From: Chromatiales bacterium
GTDB lineage: Bacteria; Pseudomonadota; Gammaproteobacteria; UBA6429; Thiohalophilaceae
DNA length: 6,747 nucleotides
Assembly (NCBI GenBank): GCA_024641465.1
Contig: JAHEDB010000121.1
Coordinates: forward strand, 1-6,747
Direction of reading: 5' to 3'
Under the pieces are notes generated by a model. It searched no databases and was not told the DNA's origin. It saw only the letters and a program-made list of their open reading frames with translations. Shown piece after piece: positions 1 through 6,307 of this stretch. Each line of letters starts with the position of its first letter. The first letter of the stretch is position 1. Both the position numbers and the translations under genes were made by a program.

Positions 1-1716
1 CATGCCGAGGCTGGGTCCGGCGCCGATGGCCGCCTTGTTGCGCAGCTCATCATGCAACAGCAGGCTCACATCCAGCATCATAAAGGTGCTCAGGTCATCG
101 GTCAGGCCGTGGGTCAGACCAACGCCGCCGTTGACCGAATAAACCAGTTCATCCTGAAAGTTCCTGCCTGTCGGGCGCCGCACAAAACCGGTATTCACCT
201 TCCAGGAAACCGGCTTGAAAAATCTATCGCGTGGCGAGAGGGAATGGATATCGATGATCATCCACTCCTGCAGGCGCAGCGTTTCATCCTGTTCGCTATA
301 GCGCAGGGTAAAGTCAGAAAAATTGATCTGCGCACCGCGGGTATAACCAGCCGTGTTATCGAGCAGGCTGTGATAGGCAGGGCGGTATTTTATCTCGCCA
401 AAGCTATGCGATACCTTGTCACGCTTGACCTCGCCGCCGCCGAGCGCAAATCGTGACGTACCATGGCCCTGATCAAAACGCACCTCTGGCGTCGGCATGG
501 ATGGCACACTGGCATTTGTCGGAATTTTGTTGCGTGCCCGCAATAACATCAAGGAGCGACCAGAGGCAGTGTCGCGTGTTGCCTCACCGCGATTAAACAG
601 ATACTGTAAATAGTCATAGGCGGAAATGATCACCGACGCCCTGCGCTCTTCCGGCAGGTTCAACACAGCCGGGGCATCCGGCTTGATCTCGCCCTTAGCC
701 AGGGCCAATACCAACGCCTGTTCATCGCCGTCAAGCTTGCCGATCTGGTATCGCAGTTGCGACCTTACCGAAGGGCGAAACAGGGCCTTTTTGAGGATCT
801 TCTCATCATCGAGTAACACCGTTACCGTATCACCGGGAATCGCCCAGACAGAAAACTTGTCCTTTAGGTCATAACCCGGGCGGGCCACATCCAACAGCGC
901 TATTAATTGATAAGAGCAGTTTTCCAGAAAAAAGTAGTAGGCGAAATCCGTCTGCCCCAGCTCCCAGGTATGTTGCAATAATACCTGGATTTCTTCGCTG
1001 GTGAGATTGAGCTGATATTCCCAGATATCACGATGTTCCATGTCGTTATACTGTTTGACCTTCTCATAATACGGCATGATCGAAAATCGTCCGGGGTAGC
1101 CGCCAAAAATACCCTTTACCGCAAACACCAGGCCGTTGGTTTCAGCAGTCTCAGCGGCAAAATTGATCGAATAAGAATTGAGTCGGGTTGCTTCAGACTG
1201 GTTACGCCTGTCGATGCGAAACAGGGTGTGGCCAAACATCGACGAAGGACTGTTGTCCGTCCCGGCCGGAAAGATCAGCGTCACCTGGTCGGGGGCGATA
1301 TTACCTATCCACTTGTTATAACGGTCACAGTTTTGTACCGGCAGTCTGTTCGGGTCAAAACCAAGTTGTTTATTCAACCAGTGGTAACGCGCGATAAAAC
1401 GACACTGTGGATTTTGTTGTTTATCGGTCTCTTTTATATCCGAGAAAAAACTGCGTAGTGTAGCTTCCAGCTCAGACTGCGGATTGGTCATGCCATCCGG
1501 GGCATTAAAAAATTCCTTGCTGGTAATCTCACTGTAATAACCGGAAAACAGTCTGGGTTGGTAATGCACCAGATTCAACCACGCCTTATTCGTAGCAAGC
1601 CTGAGCGCGGATGCCTTGCCAATCAATTCCTGAACGTAAGTCTGTTGCACCGGCTCGGCCTGCACAGACAAATGACAGATCACTACAAGACAAACAGAAA
1701 ATATGTATCGGTACAT
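1..1716 (-). CDS. DUF4105 / Lnb N-terminal periplasmic domain protein, 3' end outside window
   Basis: The frame is open without a stop from the ATG at 1716 to the window edge, giving 572 codons; the C-terminus is missing. Residues 1-20 look like a Sec signal peptide (hydrophobic core FSVCLVVICHL, cleavage likely after VQA). The family is recognised from two blocks: SMFGHTLFRI (about 159-168, His163) and FFLENCSYQL (about 262-271, Cys267). A His followed some 100 residues later by an Asn-Cys pair is the order expected of a permuted papain/NlpC-P60-like fold, so His163 and Cys267 are the likely catalytic pair (inference). From about residue 410 the sequence becomes a series of short alternating polar/hydrophobic strands with many Gly and Tyr, suggesting an outer-membrane beta-barrel or beta-rich C-terminal domain. 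Pfam now links this domain to Lnb, which I recall (not certain) as a lipoprotein N-acylation factor. No Shine-Dalgarno is visible before the ATG; the leader is A/T-rich. The gene lies just past the terminator of the DUF3015 gene. Family call is firm; biochemical role is not. Confidence 0.9.
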   Translation of the reverse strand, partial: MYRYIFSVCLVVICHLSVQAEPVQQTYVQELIGKASALRLATNKAWLNLVHYQPRLFSGYYSEITSKEFFNAPDGMTNPQSELEATLRSFFSDIKETDKQQNPQCRFIARYHWLNKQLGFDPNRLPVQNCDRYNKWIGNIAPDQVTLIFPAGTDNSPSSMFGHTLFRIDRRNQSEATRLNSYSINFAAETAETNGLVFAVKGIFGGYPGRFSIMPYYEKVKQYNDMEHRDIWEYQLNLTSEEIQVLLQHTWELGQTDFAYYFFLENCSYQLIALLDVARPGYDLKDKFSVWAIPGDTVTVLLDDEKILKKALFRPSVRSQLRYQIGKLDGDEQALVLALAKGEIKPDAPAVLNLPEERRASVIISAYDYLQYLFNRGEATRDTASGRSLMLLRARNKIPTNASVPSMPTPEVRFDQGHGTSRFALGGGEVKRDKVSHSFGEIKYRPAYHSLLDNTAGYTRGAQINFSDFTLRYSEQDETLRLQEWMIIDIHSLSPRDRFFKPVSWKVNTGFVRRPTGRNFQDELVYSVNGGVGLTHGLTDDLSTFMMLDVSLLLHDELRNKAAIGAGPSLGM

Positions 1717-1750
1717 TTGTTATTAATTGTTGTTATTATCGAAGCTGTAT

Positions 1751-1785
1751 AAAAAAACACCCGGCTGGAAATATCCAGCCGGGTG
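1751..1785 (-). terminator. Rho-independent terminator after the DUF3015 gene
   Basis: On the minus strand a perfect 12-bp GC-rich stem (CACCCGGCTGGA pairing with TCCAGCCGGGTG) closes a 4-nt loop, TATT, and is followed at once by seven U residues (positions 1757-1751). It begins 21 bp after the DUF3015 stop codon, so it serves that gene. It ends only 34 bp before the DUF4105 start, so it may also limit transcription into that gene. On the plus strand no comparable T-tract follows the hairpin, so it is a one-way terminator. Confidence 0.95.
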
Positions 1786-1806
1786 CGGTGTGACAACTAC
1801 CGGATA

Positions 1807-2289
1807 TTAAGCGGTGTAAACAGCCAGCTTGCTGTCATTCGCCATTACCTTACCCAGGTTTGCCAGAACTTGTTCTGACGTGATTTTTTCTGAGGTAAAG
1901 ATAGCGTCAAAGTTGGCCTTGGCGACTTCGAAGAAGCGGGCCTTGTCTTCTGCCTTGATATTCATGGCATCGGCCAGTGATTCGAGGGCTTCACCCTTAC
2001 CGACTGACATATCACGGGCAACCTTTTCGATGTTGGCGCCCATAAAGGCATCGGCAGCGGCATATTTCTGAATCACACCGTCAGCAGCGCAACCGGCGGT
2101 ACCGGAAGAAATACCAAAGGTCTGGTTACCGGAGGTGGCGTTGGTAGTCGCGGCCAATGCTGAATTGAGAGCACCGCTCTTGCCTTCAAAAATCATGGAA
2201 CCCCAACCACAACCTACGTTGTTAGGTGCAGCACTGGCAGTGCCGACGTACATAATACCAACCAAAGCGGAAAGAATAATTTTCTTCAT
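1807..2289 (-). CDS. DUF3015 family secreted protein
   Basis: Complete 160-residue protein. Residues 1-20 form a clear Sec signal peptide (MKKIILS start, hydrophobic core, ASA cleavage site), leaving a mature protein of about 140 residues for the periplasm or outside. The family is recognised from the VGCGWGSMIF block near the mature N-terminus and the TSGNQTFGISSGTAGC block (about 52-67). Only two cysteines remain after cleavage, Cys27 and Cys67, well placed for one disulfide (inference). There is no lipobox, so it is not a lipoprotein. The C-terminal half (about 84-160) is mostly predicted-helix-like sequence. An AGGAG Shine-Dalgarno (2299-2303) sits nine bases before the ATG, and a strong terminator follows the stop, so the gene looks like a discrete transcription unit or the end of one. 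The function of DUF3015 is unknown to me; the neighbouring DUF4105 gene suggests an envelope role. Confidence 0.92.
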   Translation of the reverse strand: MKKIILSALVGIMYVGTASAAPNNVGCGWGSMIFEGKSGALNSALAATTNATSGNQTFGISSGTAGCAADGVIQKYAAADAFMGANIEKVARDMSVGKGEALESLADAMNIKAEDKARFFEVAKANFDAIFTSEKITSEQVLANLGKVMANDSKLAVYTA

Positions 2290-2310
2290 ACGGTTAAGCT
2301 CCTGTTATTT

Positions 2311-2338
2311 TTTATAGCGTCAGAGAATTAAACAGCAA
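2311..2338 (-). promoter_or_regulatory. Possible sigma70-type promoter of the DUF3015 gene
   Basis: Reading the minus strand, TTGCTG (2333-2338) and TATAAA (2311-2316) are separated by 16 bp and lie just upstream of the DUF3015 Shine-Dalgarno. The -10 matches consensus at five of six positions; the -35 only at TTG. Transcription would start very close to the ribosome site, giving an unusually short leader, which lowers confidence. An odd-length palindrome ACAAC-T-GTTGT (2345-2355) lies directly upstream and could be an operator half-pair, but it is short. The rest of the 142-bp gap (2290-2432) shows nothing clearer. Confidence 0.25.
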
Positions 2339-2432
2339 AGCACAACAACTGTTGTCTGTAATGTTTTAGCAGCCAAAGACGGATCTGTCTAGGAAACGAA
2401 CAGGAGAAATAGATCACACAACTAATAAATGA

Positions 2433-3143
2433 TTATTGCTTTGTTATGACATCCATAGTCGATTCAATCCAGTTTTCCACATCCTTGAGGATCTCTTCCG
2501 CCTTGCGTCCCTGGCTCTGGATCACCGGTCCAATAACCACCTTGATCGTACCGGGCTTTTTGATGAACTGGCCTTTTTGCCAGTACATACCGGCATTATG
2601 CGCGACGGGCACAATCGGAAAACCACTCTCGGCCGCCAGAATTGCGCCGCCCATTTTATAGCGTTTTTTCTCGCCGGGACGCACTCGCGTGCCTTCCGGG
2701 AAGATCACCACCCACTCACCACGCTTGAGTCGCGCCGTGCCTTTTTCGACAACCTGACGAATGGCGGAGTGGCCGGAACGACGATCGATCGCAATGGGAT
2801 TGAGTATGGCGATCCCCCAACCGAAAAAGGGGATCCACAACAACTCACGCTTGATCACATAGACCTGGGGCGGAAAAAAATGCTGTAGCGCAAAGGTCTC
2901 CCAGGTCGACTGGTGTTTGGAAAATATGATCGACGTCTCGTCAGGAATATTCTCCTCGCCAATCAGCTCATAACGGATACCGCAAATCCAGTCAATCGCC
3001 CATAGATTCAATACCGACCAGAGGCGGATGATATGCCAACGAAACTTGAAGGGTAAAGGCAGCGCCAGAATACCGAGAGTCGAGATGACTATCGTTATAG
3101 TCGCCATGACAAGGGTGAATAGCAGGGAGCGTAGAAAGGCCAT
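2433..3143 (-). CDS. PlsC-like 1-acyl-glycerol-3-phosphate / lysophospholipid acyltransferase
   Basis: Complete 236-residue protein of the LPLAT superfamily, which transfers an acyl chain from acyl-ACP or acyl-CoA to lysophosphatidic acid or a related lyso-lipid at the inner membrane. A hydrophobic segment at about 5-31 anchors the N-terminus, with a second hydrophobic stretch near 41-55. Acyltransferase blocks appear in order: motif I HQSTWE (77-82), motif II NPIAIDRR (115-122), motif III FPEGTR (148-153) and motif IV VPVAHN (178-183). Motif I is HX4E rather than the usual HX4D, with Glu82 in the charge-relay position. I recall the same in related Pseudomonas-type proteins near gmhB, so it is probably a subfamily trait. 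AGAGGT (3149-3154) lies five bases before the ATG. The gene starts 13 bp after the gmhB stop and so is probably cotranscribed with it. Whether the substrate is lysophosphatidate, ornithine-lipid precursor or another lyso-lipid cannot be decided from sequence, so I give no symbol. Confidence 0.93.
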   Translation of the reverse strand: MAFLRSLLFTLVMATITIVISTLGILALPLPFKFRWHIIRLWSVLNLWAIDWICGIRYELIGEENIPDETSIIFSKHQSTWETFALQHFFPPQVYVIKRELLWIPFFGWGIAILNPIAIDRRSGHSAIRQVVEKGTARLKRGEWVVIFPEGTRVRPGEKKRYKMGGAILAAESGFPIVPVAHNAGMYWQKGQFIKKPGTIKVVIGPVIQSQGRKAEEILKDVENWIESTMDVITKQ

Positions 3144-3156
3144 GCAATACCTCTTT

Positions 3157-3699
3157 TTATTGTTCTTGTTTTAACAACACGTTGACGAACGCGGCAAGGT
3201 TGTCATACACCGGCACGCCGTCCAGCCCTTCACCCTTGGCGAGGGTGCGCTCACCTTTACCGGTACGCACCAGGATGGGTCTGGCGCCGACCGACCTCGC
3301 CGCCTGCAGGTCACGCAGGGAATCACCCACCGCCGGGACATCCTGCATCACCGTATTAAACCGCGCCTTGATATCGAGCAACAACCCGGGTTTGGGTTTG
3401 CGGCATTCACACTGATCTGCATTGACGTGTGGGCAATAAAAAATACCGTCGATCCGGCCGCCGTGTACCGCCAGCTGTTGCGCCAGCTTCTCGTGCATAC
3501 GATTCAGGGTATCGATATCAAAATAACCACGCCCGATACCCGACTGGTTGGTGGCCACCGCGATGGTATAACCGGCGCGATGCAGGCGGGCGATGGCCTC
3601 CAGACTGCCGGGCAGGGGGATGAATTCCTCGGGGGAGCGTATGTAATTATCGGAGTCTTCGTTAATGACGCCGTCTCTGTCGAGGATGATGAGTTTCAT
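3157..3699 (-). CDS. gmhB: D-glycero-beta-D-manno-heptose 1,7-bisphosphate 7-phosphatase
   Basis: Complete 180-residue HAD-superfamily phosphatase (family usual length about 180-190). It removes the 7-phosphate of heptose bisphosphate in the cytoplasmic pathway to ADP-heptose for the LPS inner core. HAD motif I is DRDGVIN with the catalytic Asp7 and Asp9, motif II is TNQSG (50-54), Lys103 lies in RKPKPG, and motif IV is VGDSLRD with Asp126. A zinc site typical of the GmhB/HisB-phosphatase group is present as Cys89-x-His91-x5-Cys97-x-Cys99; this loop is shorter than the one I remember in E. coli GmhB. The start is set at the ATG at 3699 because MKLIILDRDG is the normal N-terminus. An in-frame TTG at 3735 would add 12 residues encoded by the neighbouring repeat and is unlikely to be used. 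No good Shine-Dalgarno precedes the ATG: the upstream sequence is the edge of an inverted repeat. A related histidinol-phosphate phosphatase role is less likely given the neighbours. Confidence 0.93.
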   Translation of the reverse strand: MKLIILDRDGVINEDSDNYIRSPEEFIPLPGSLEAIARLHRAGYTIAVATNQSGIGRGYFDIDTLNRMHEKLAQQLAVHGGRIDGIFYCPHVNADQCECRKPKPGLLLDIKARFNTVMQDVPAVGDSLRDLQAARSVGARPILVRTGKGERTLAKGEGLDGVPVYDNLAAFVNVLLKQEQ

Positions 3700-3707
3700 A
3701 AACTGAC

Positions 3708-3781
3708 TTTTACCACCAAGACGCCAAGACACCAAGTAAAAAATTAATCATTCTTGGTGCCTTGGCGTCTTGGTGGTTAAA
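3708..3781. repeat. Palindromic repeat copy 1, built from tandem 8-bp units
   Basis: Arms 3708-3736 and 3753-3781 pair over 29 bp with two mismatches around a 16-nt A/T-rich loop. Each arm holds three tandem 8-mers. The left arm reads CCACCAAG, ACGCCAAG, ACACCAAG (3713-3736) and the right arm reads CTTGGTGC, CTTGGCGT, CTTGGTGG (3753-3776). The element fills nearly all of the 92-bp gap between the MazG-like stop and the gmhB start. It encodes nothing and has no T-tract typical of a strong terminator directly after the stem. It could be a REP/MITE-like mobile palindrome. As RNA it would form a very stable hairpin that could protect or block parts of the polycistronic message. Confidence 0.93.
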
Positions 3782-3791
3782 TTGTTTTTGG

Positions 3792-4124
3792 TTATTTTTC
3801 ACGGAACTCTGACACCCTGATGCGGCCGTTGATCATCTTCGACTCCCGTTTCATGATCTTGTCCATCTTGTCCCAGAAGGCCTGTTTCAGATCAAAGTCC
3901 GCTGCAATGGCGGTGCCGATGAGTAAAATATACAGGTCCGCCACCTCTTCCGCCAGTTCGGCCTTGTCCCTGCCCTTGGTCACCGCCTCGGCGATCTCGC
4001 CCAGCTCCTCGGTCATCAGCGCGATGCGGTAGGTCAGTTCCTCACCACCGGTGTTTTTGAAGTCGTGCTTGGTGTGGAAGGCCTGTACCGCAGTCAGCAT
4101 GTCATCGTATGAGTCTTTATTCAT
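3792..4124 (-). CDS. Single-domain MazG-like nucleotide pyrophosphohydrolase
   Basis: Complete 110-residue all-alpha protein of the MazG / PRA-PH / dUTPase-like superfamily, whose members hydrolyse (d)NTPs to NMP and pyrophosphate with Mg2+. The signature EExxE...ExxD is present: Glu39, Glu40 and Glu43 in EELGE, then Glu60 and Asp63 in EVAD. The length fits a one-domain MazG (the E. coli two-domain MazG is about 263 residues), so it should act as a dimer or tetramer (family knowledge). The ATG at 4124 is chosen because GAGGA (4131-4135) lies six to seven bases upstream; an in-frame TTG at 4127 would be too close to it. The substrate cannot be told from sequence; house-cleaning of non-canonical or excess nucleotides is the usual role. 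Both sides of the gene carry copies of the same inverted repeat, and no toxin gene such as mazF is nearby. Its position between glyS and gmhB is where I recall an unrelated or hypothetical gene in Pseudomonas. Confidence 0.88.
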   Translation of the reverse strand: MNKDSYDDMLTAVQAFHTKHDFKNTGGEELTYRIALMTEELGEIAEAVTKGRDKAELAEEVADLYILLIGTAIAADFDLKQAFWDKMDKIMKRESKMINGRIRVSEFREK

Positions 4125-4152
4125 CAACTTTCCTCAAAAACCTAAAACCATT

Positions 4153-4237
4153 CACCGCCAAGACGCCAAGGCACCAAGTTTTTTAATCCAGTCTGTATTC
4201 CAACTTTATCTCTTGGCGTCTTGGTGTCTTGGTGGTG
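4153..4237. repeat. Palindromic repeat copy 2, opposite orientation to copy 1
   Basis: Arms 4153-4178 and 4212-4237 pair over 26 bp with four mismatches around a 33-nt loop. The left arm has the 8-mers CCGCCAAG, ACGCCAAG, GCACCAAG (4155-4178) and the right arm CTTGGCGT, CTTGGTGT, CTTGGTGG (4212-4235). The left arm matches the reverse complement of the right arm of copy 1 with essentially one internal difference, so the two copies are inverted relative to each other. The loops are unlike each other beyond A/T richness next to the left arm. The element occupies most of the 122-bp gap between the glyS stop and the MazG-like start, beginning about 9 bp after the glyS stop on the transcribed strand. 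Confidence 0.92.
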
Positions 4238-4246
4238 ATATTGTGT

Positions 4247-6307
4247 TTACTGTTGTAAAACAGAAATGTCCGCCACACCCAGAAACAGGTTACGCAACTG
4301 GTTCAGCAAGGCCAGGCGGTTGTCGCGCAGTTTGGTATCTTCGGCCATGACCATGACTTTATCAAAGAAGGCGTCGACCACGTCGCGCAGGCCGGCCATG
4401 GCCTTCATCGCGTTTTCGTAATCGCGTTTGGCGAGCAGGGGTTCGACCTGTTTGCTGACCGCGGCGAGTTGTTTGGCCAGTTCCTTTTCTTCCTTGTCCT
4501 GTAACAGCTTGTCGCTATAGCTAGCGGCGATCCTGACCTCGGCCTTCTTGAGGATGTTGGAGATGCGCTTGTTGGCGGCGGCGAGGCTCTCGGCCTCGGC
4601 CATTTTGCGAAACGCGCCCACGGCCTGGATGCGATCATTAAAATCGATAGGATTTACCGGTTTGACTTCCAGCACCGATTCAAAGGTATCGTAGGCCACG
4701 CCCTGATCCTGATACCAGGCACGCAACCGTTCCATGAGGAAGGCAAACACCTGCGTACCGACATCCTTGACCTTTAACTTATCCTTCAGCAAGGCAACCG
4801 CCTGATCGATCTGAGCCTGTAAATCCAGGTCCAAACCGCCCTCGATCATAATTCGCAACACGCCCAACGCGGCGCGGCGCAGGGCAAAGGGGTCTTTCGA
4901 GCCGGTCGGTGGCTGACCGATACCGAAGATGCCGACCAGGGTATCGATACGCTCCGCCAGGGCCAGGGCCTGACCGGTTTTGGATTTCGGTAACTCGTCA
5001 CCGGCGAAGCGCGGCATGTAGAACTCGTCCAGCGCCTGTGCAACATCGCCCGGCTCCTTGTCATGCGCCGCATAGTAACGGCCCATGATGCCCTGTAGTT
5101 CGGGGAACTCCAGCACCATGTTGCTCATCAGGTCACAGCGTGACAACAACGCCGCGCGCTGCGCCTGTTGCTTGTCACTGCCGAGTTGCGTGGCGATATC
5201 ACCGGCCAGTTGACTGACGCGCAGGGACTTTTCGTGCAGGGTGCCGAGTTCCTTTTGAAACACCACGCTCTTGAGTGACTCGATATGGTCTTCGAGTTTG
5301 TGTTTGCGATCCTGATTCCAGAAAAATTCCGCATCGGAAAAGCGTGGCCGGATCACCCGTTCATTGCCTTCGCGCACCTTGCTGATGTCTTTACTGTCGA
5401 CGTTGCTGATAGTAATAAAGTACGGCAGCAGCTTGCCCTGCTTGTCGACCACATGGAAATATTTCTGATTGGCCTTCATGGTGGAGATCAAGGCCTCCTG
5501 CGGCACGCCGAGGAAACGCTCCTCGAACTTGCCCAGTACCGGCACCGGCCATTCGACCATCGAGGTCACTTCATCGAGCAGGGCCTCGTCGATCACGGCC
5601 TGGCCGCCGGATTTGGCGGCGACCTCTTCGACCCGCGCCCGCACTGTGTCACGGCGCCGGGCAAAGTCGGCGATGACCTTGCCTTCACTCTCCAGCAGGA
5701 CCTCGTATTCGGCGGGCTGGGGTATATATATAGAGTCGGGATGGTGGAAACGATGGCCACGGCTCTCACGGCCACTCCTTACCGCGAGGATCTCGGCATC
5801 GATCACCTCATCACCGAACAGTAACACCACCCACTGCACCGGGCGCACGAACTGCGCATCCAGATCGCCCCAGCGCATCCGCTTGGGGATCGGCAGATTG
5901 TCCAGCGCGGTTTGGAGAATGGCCGGGATCAGTTGCGCGGTCGGCTGGCCCTTTTCACTCCTGGCAAAGAACAGTTTGCCGTCTTTGGTCTCCAGTTCAT
6001 CGACACTGATACCAACGGAACGGGCAAAACCTTCGGCGGCCTTGGTGGGTTTGCCATCGGCATCGAAGGCGGCCTGCACGGCCGGGCCGTGACGCTCTAC
6101 GGTCCTGTCCTGCTGTGACTCATCCAGACGGCTAATCAACAGCGCCAGTCGGCGCGGCGCGGCATAGGTTTTGATGTTGCTGAATTTCAGATCGGCCTTG
6201 CTCAGACCATCACGGGTTTCATCGTGGAAGGCTGAGGCAAGTTTTTTCAGCGCCTTGGGCGGCAGCTCTTCGGTGCCGATCTCGATCAATAAATCACGCT
6301 GACTCAT
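4247..6307 (-). CDS. glyS: Glycine--tRNA ligase beta subunit
   Basis: Complete 686-residue protein; the E. coli beta subunit is about 689. With GlyQ it forms the alpha2beta2 glycyl-tRNA synthetase that charges tRNA-Gly in the cytoplasm; the beta subunit supplies most of the tRNA binding. Recognisable blocks are LLIEIGTEELPPKAL (6-20) and YAAPRRLALLI (48-58), MRWGDLDAQFVRPVQWVVLL (144-163), and MKANQKYF (277-284). Also present are the HD-like region CDLMSNMVLEFPELQGIMGR (391-410), KDPFALRRAALG (471-482), and a C-terminal DALR-type anticodon-binding domain (about 575-686) ending in RLALLNQLRNLFLGVADIS. The start is the ATG at 6307: GGAGGT (6313-6318) lies five bases upstream and MSQRDLLIEIGTEE is the normal N-terminus. 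The open frame upstream to 6334 is only the end of glyQ read in another phase. ATGA overlaps the glyQ stop. No frameshift or missing block is seen. Confidence 0.98.
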   Translation of the reverse strand: MSQRDLLIEIGTEELPPKALKKLASAFHDETRDGLSKADLKFSNIKTYAAPRRLALLISRLDESQQDRTVERHGPAVQAAFDADGKPTKAAEGFARSVGISVDELETKDGKLFFARSEKGQPTAQLIPAILQTALDNLPIPKRMRWGDLDAQFVRPVQWVVLLFGDEVIDAEILAVRSGRESRGHRFHHPDSIYIPQPAEYEVLLESEGKVIADFARRRDTVRARVEEVAAKSGGQAVIDEALLDEVTSMVEWPVPVLGKFEERFLGVPQEALISTMKANQKYFHVVDKQGKLLPYFITISNVDSKDISKVREGNERVIRPRFSDAEFFWNQDRKHKLEDHIESLKSVVFQKELGTLHEKSLRVSQLAGDIATQLGSDKQQAQRAALLSRCDLMSNMVLEFPELQGIMGRYYAAHDKEPGDVAQALDEFYMPRFAGDELPKSKTGQALALAERIDTLVGIFGIGQPPTGSKDPFALRRAALGVLRIMIEGGLDLDLQAQIDQAVALLKDKLKVKDVGTQVFAFLMERLRAWYQDQGVAYDTFESVLEVKPVNPIDFNDRIQAVGAFRKMAEAESLAAANKRISNILKKAEVRIAASYSDKLLQDKEEKELAKQLAAVSKQVEPLLAKRDYENAMKAMAGLRDVVDAFFDKVMVMAEDTKLRDNRLALLNQLRNLFLGVADISVLQQ

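Noticed and set aside
52..456. Plus-strand open frame of 134 codons
   Set aside because: It is antisense to the intact DUF4105 reading frame, which carries family motifs and a signal peptide. The same applies to the other small plus-strand frames between 600 and 1800.
2377..2390. Near-palindrome AGACGGATCTGTCT as a terminator after the acyltransferase gene
   Set aside because: It has no loop or U-tract and contains an internal mismatch. At most it is a weak protein site, and I could not support a function.
3700..3735. Longer gmhB start at the in-frame TTG at 3735
   Set aside because: The extra residues are encoded by the repeat arm, and MKLIILDRDG from the ATG at 3699 is the normal N-terminus of the family.
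3713..3776. CRISPR array suggested by short regularly spaced repeats
   Set aside because: The units are 8 bp, directly adjacent, with no spacers, and arranged as two inverted arms. No cas gene is present.
4153..4237. Repeat copy 2 as the transcription terminator of glyQS
   Set aside because: The stem is long, but on the minus strand no run of U follows it directly; only interrupted T-stretches occur about 10-20 bp later. Partial termination or mRNA end protection remains possible, but a terminator call is not supported.
5730..5742. TATATATATA run inside glyS as a promoter
   Set aside because: It lies within conserved coding sequence, encodes an ordinary Ser-Ile-Tyr-Ile-Pro stretch, and has no matching -35 in front of any gene.
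5285..6092. Long plus-strand open frames of 179 and 207 codons opposite glyS
   Set aside because: They lie antisense to a fully conserved glyS, show no recognisable motif and no ribosome site, and overlap each other in different frames. They reflect the codon bias of glyS.
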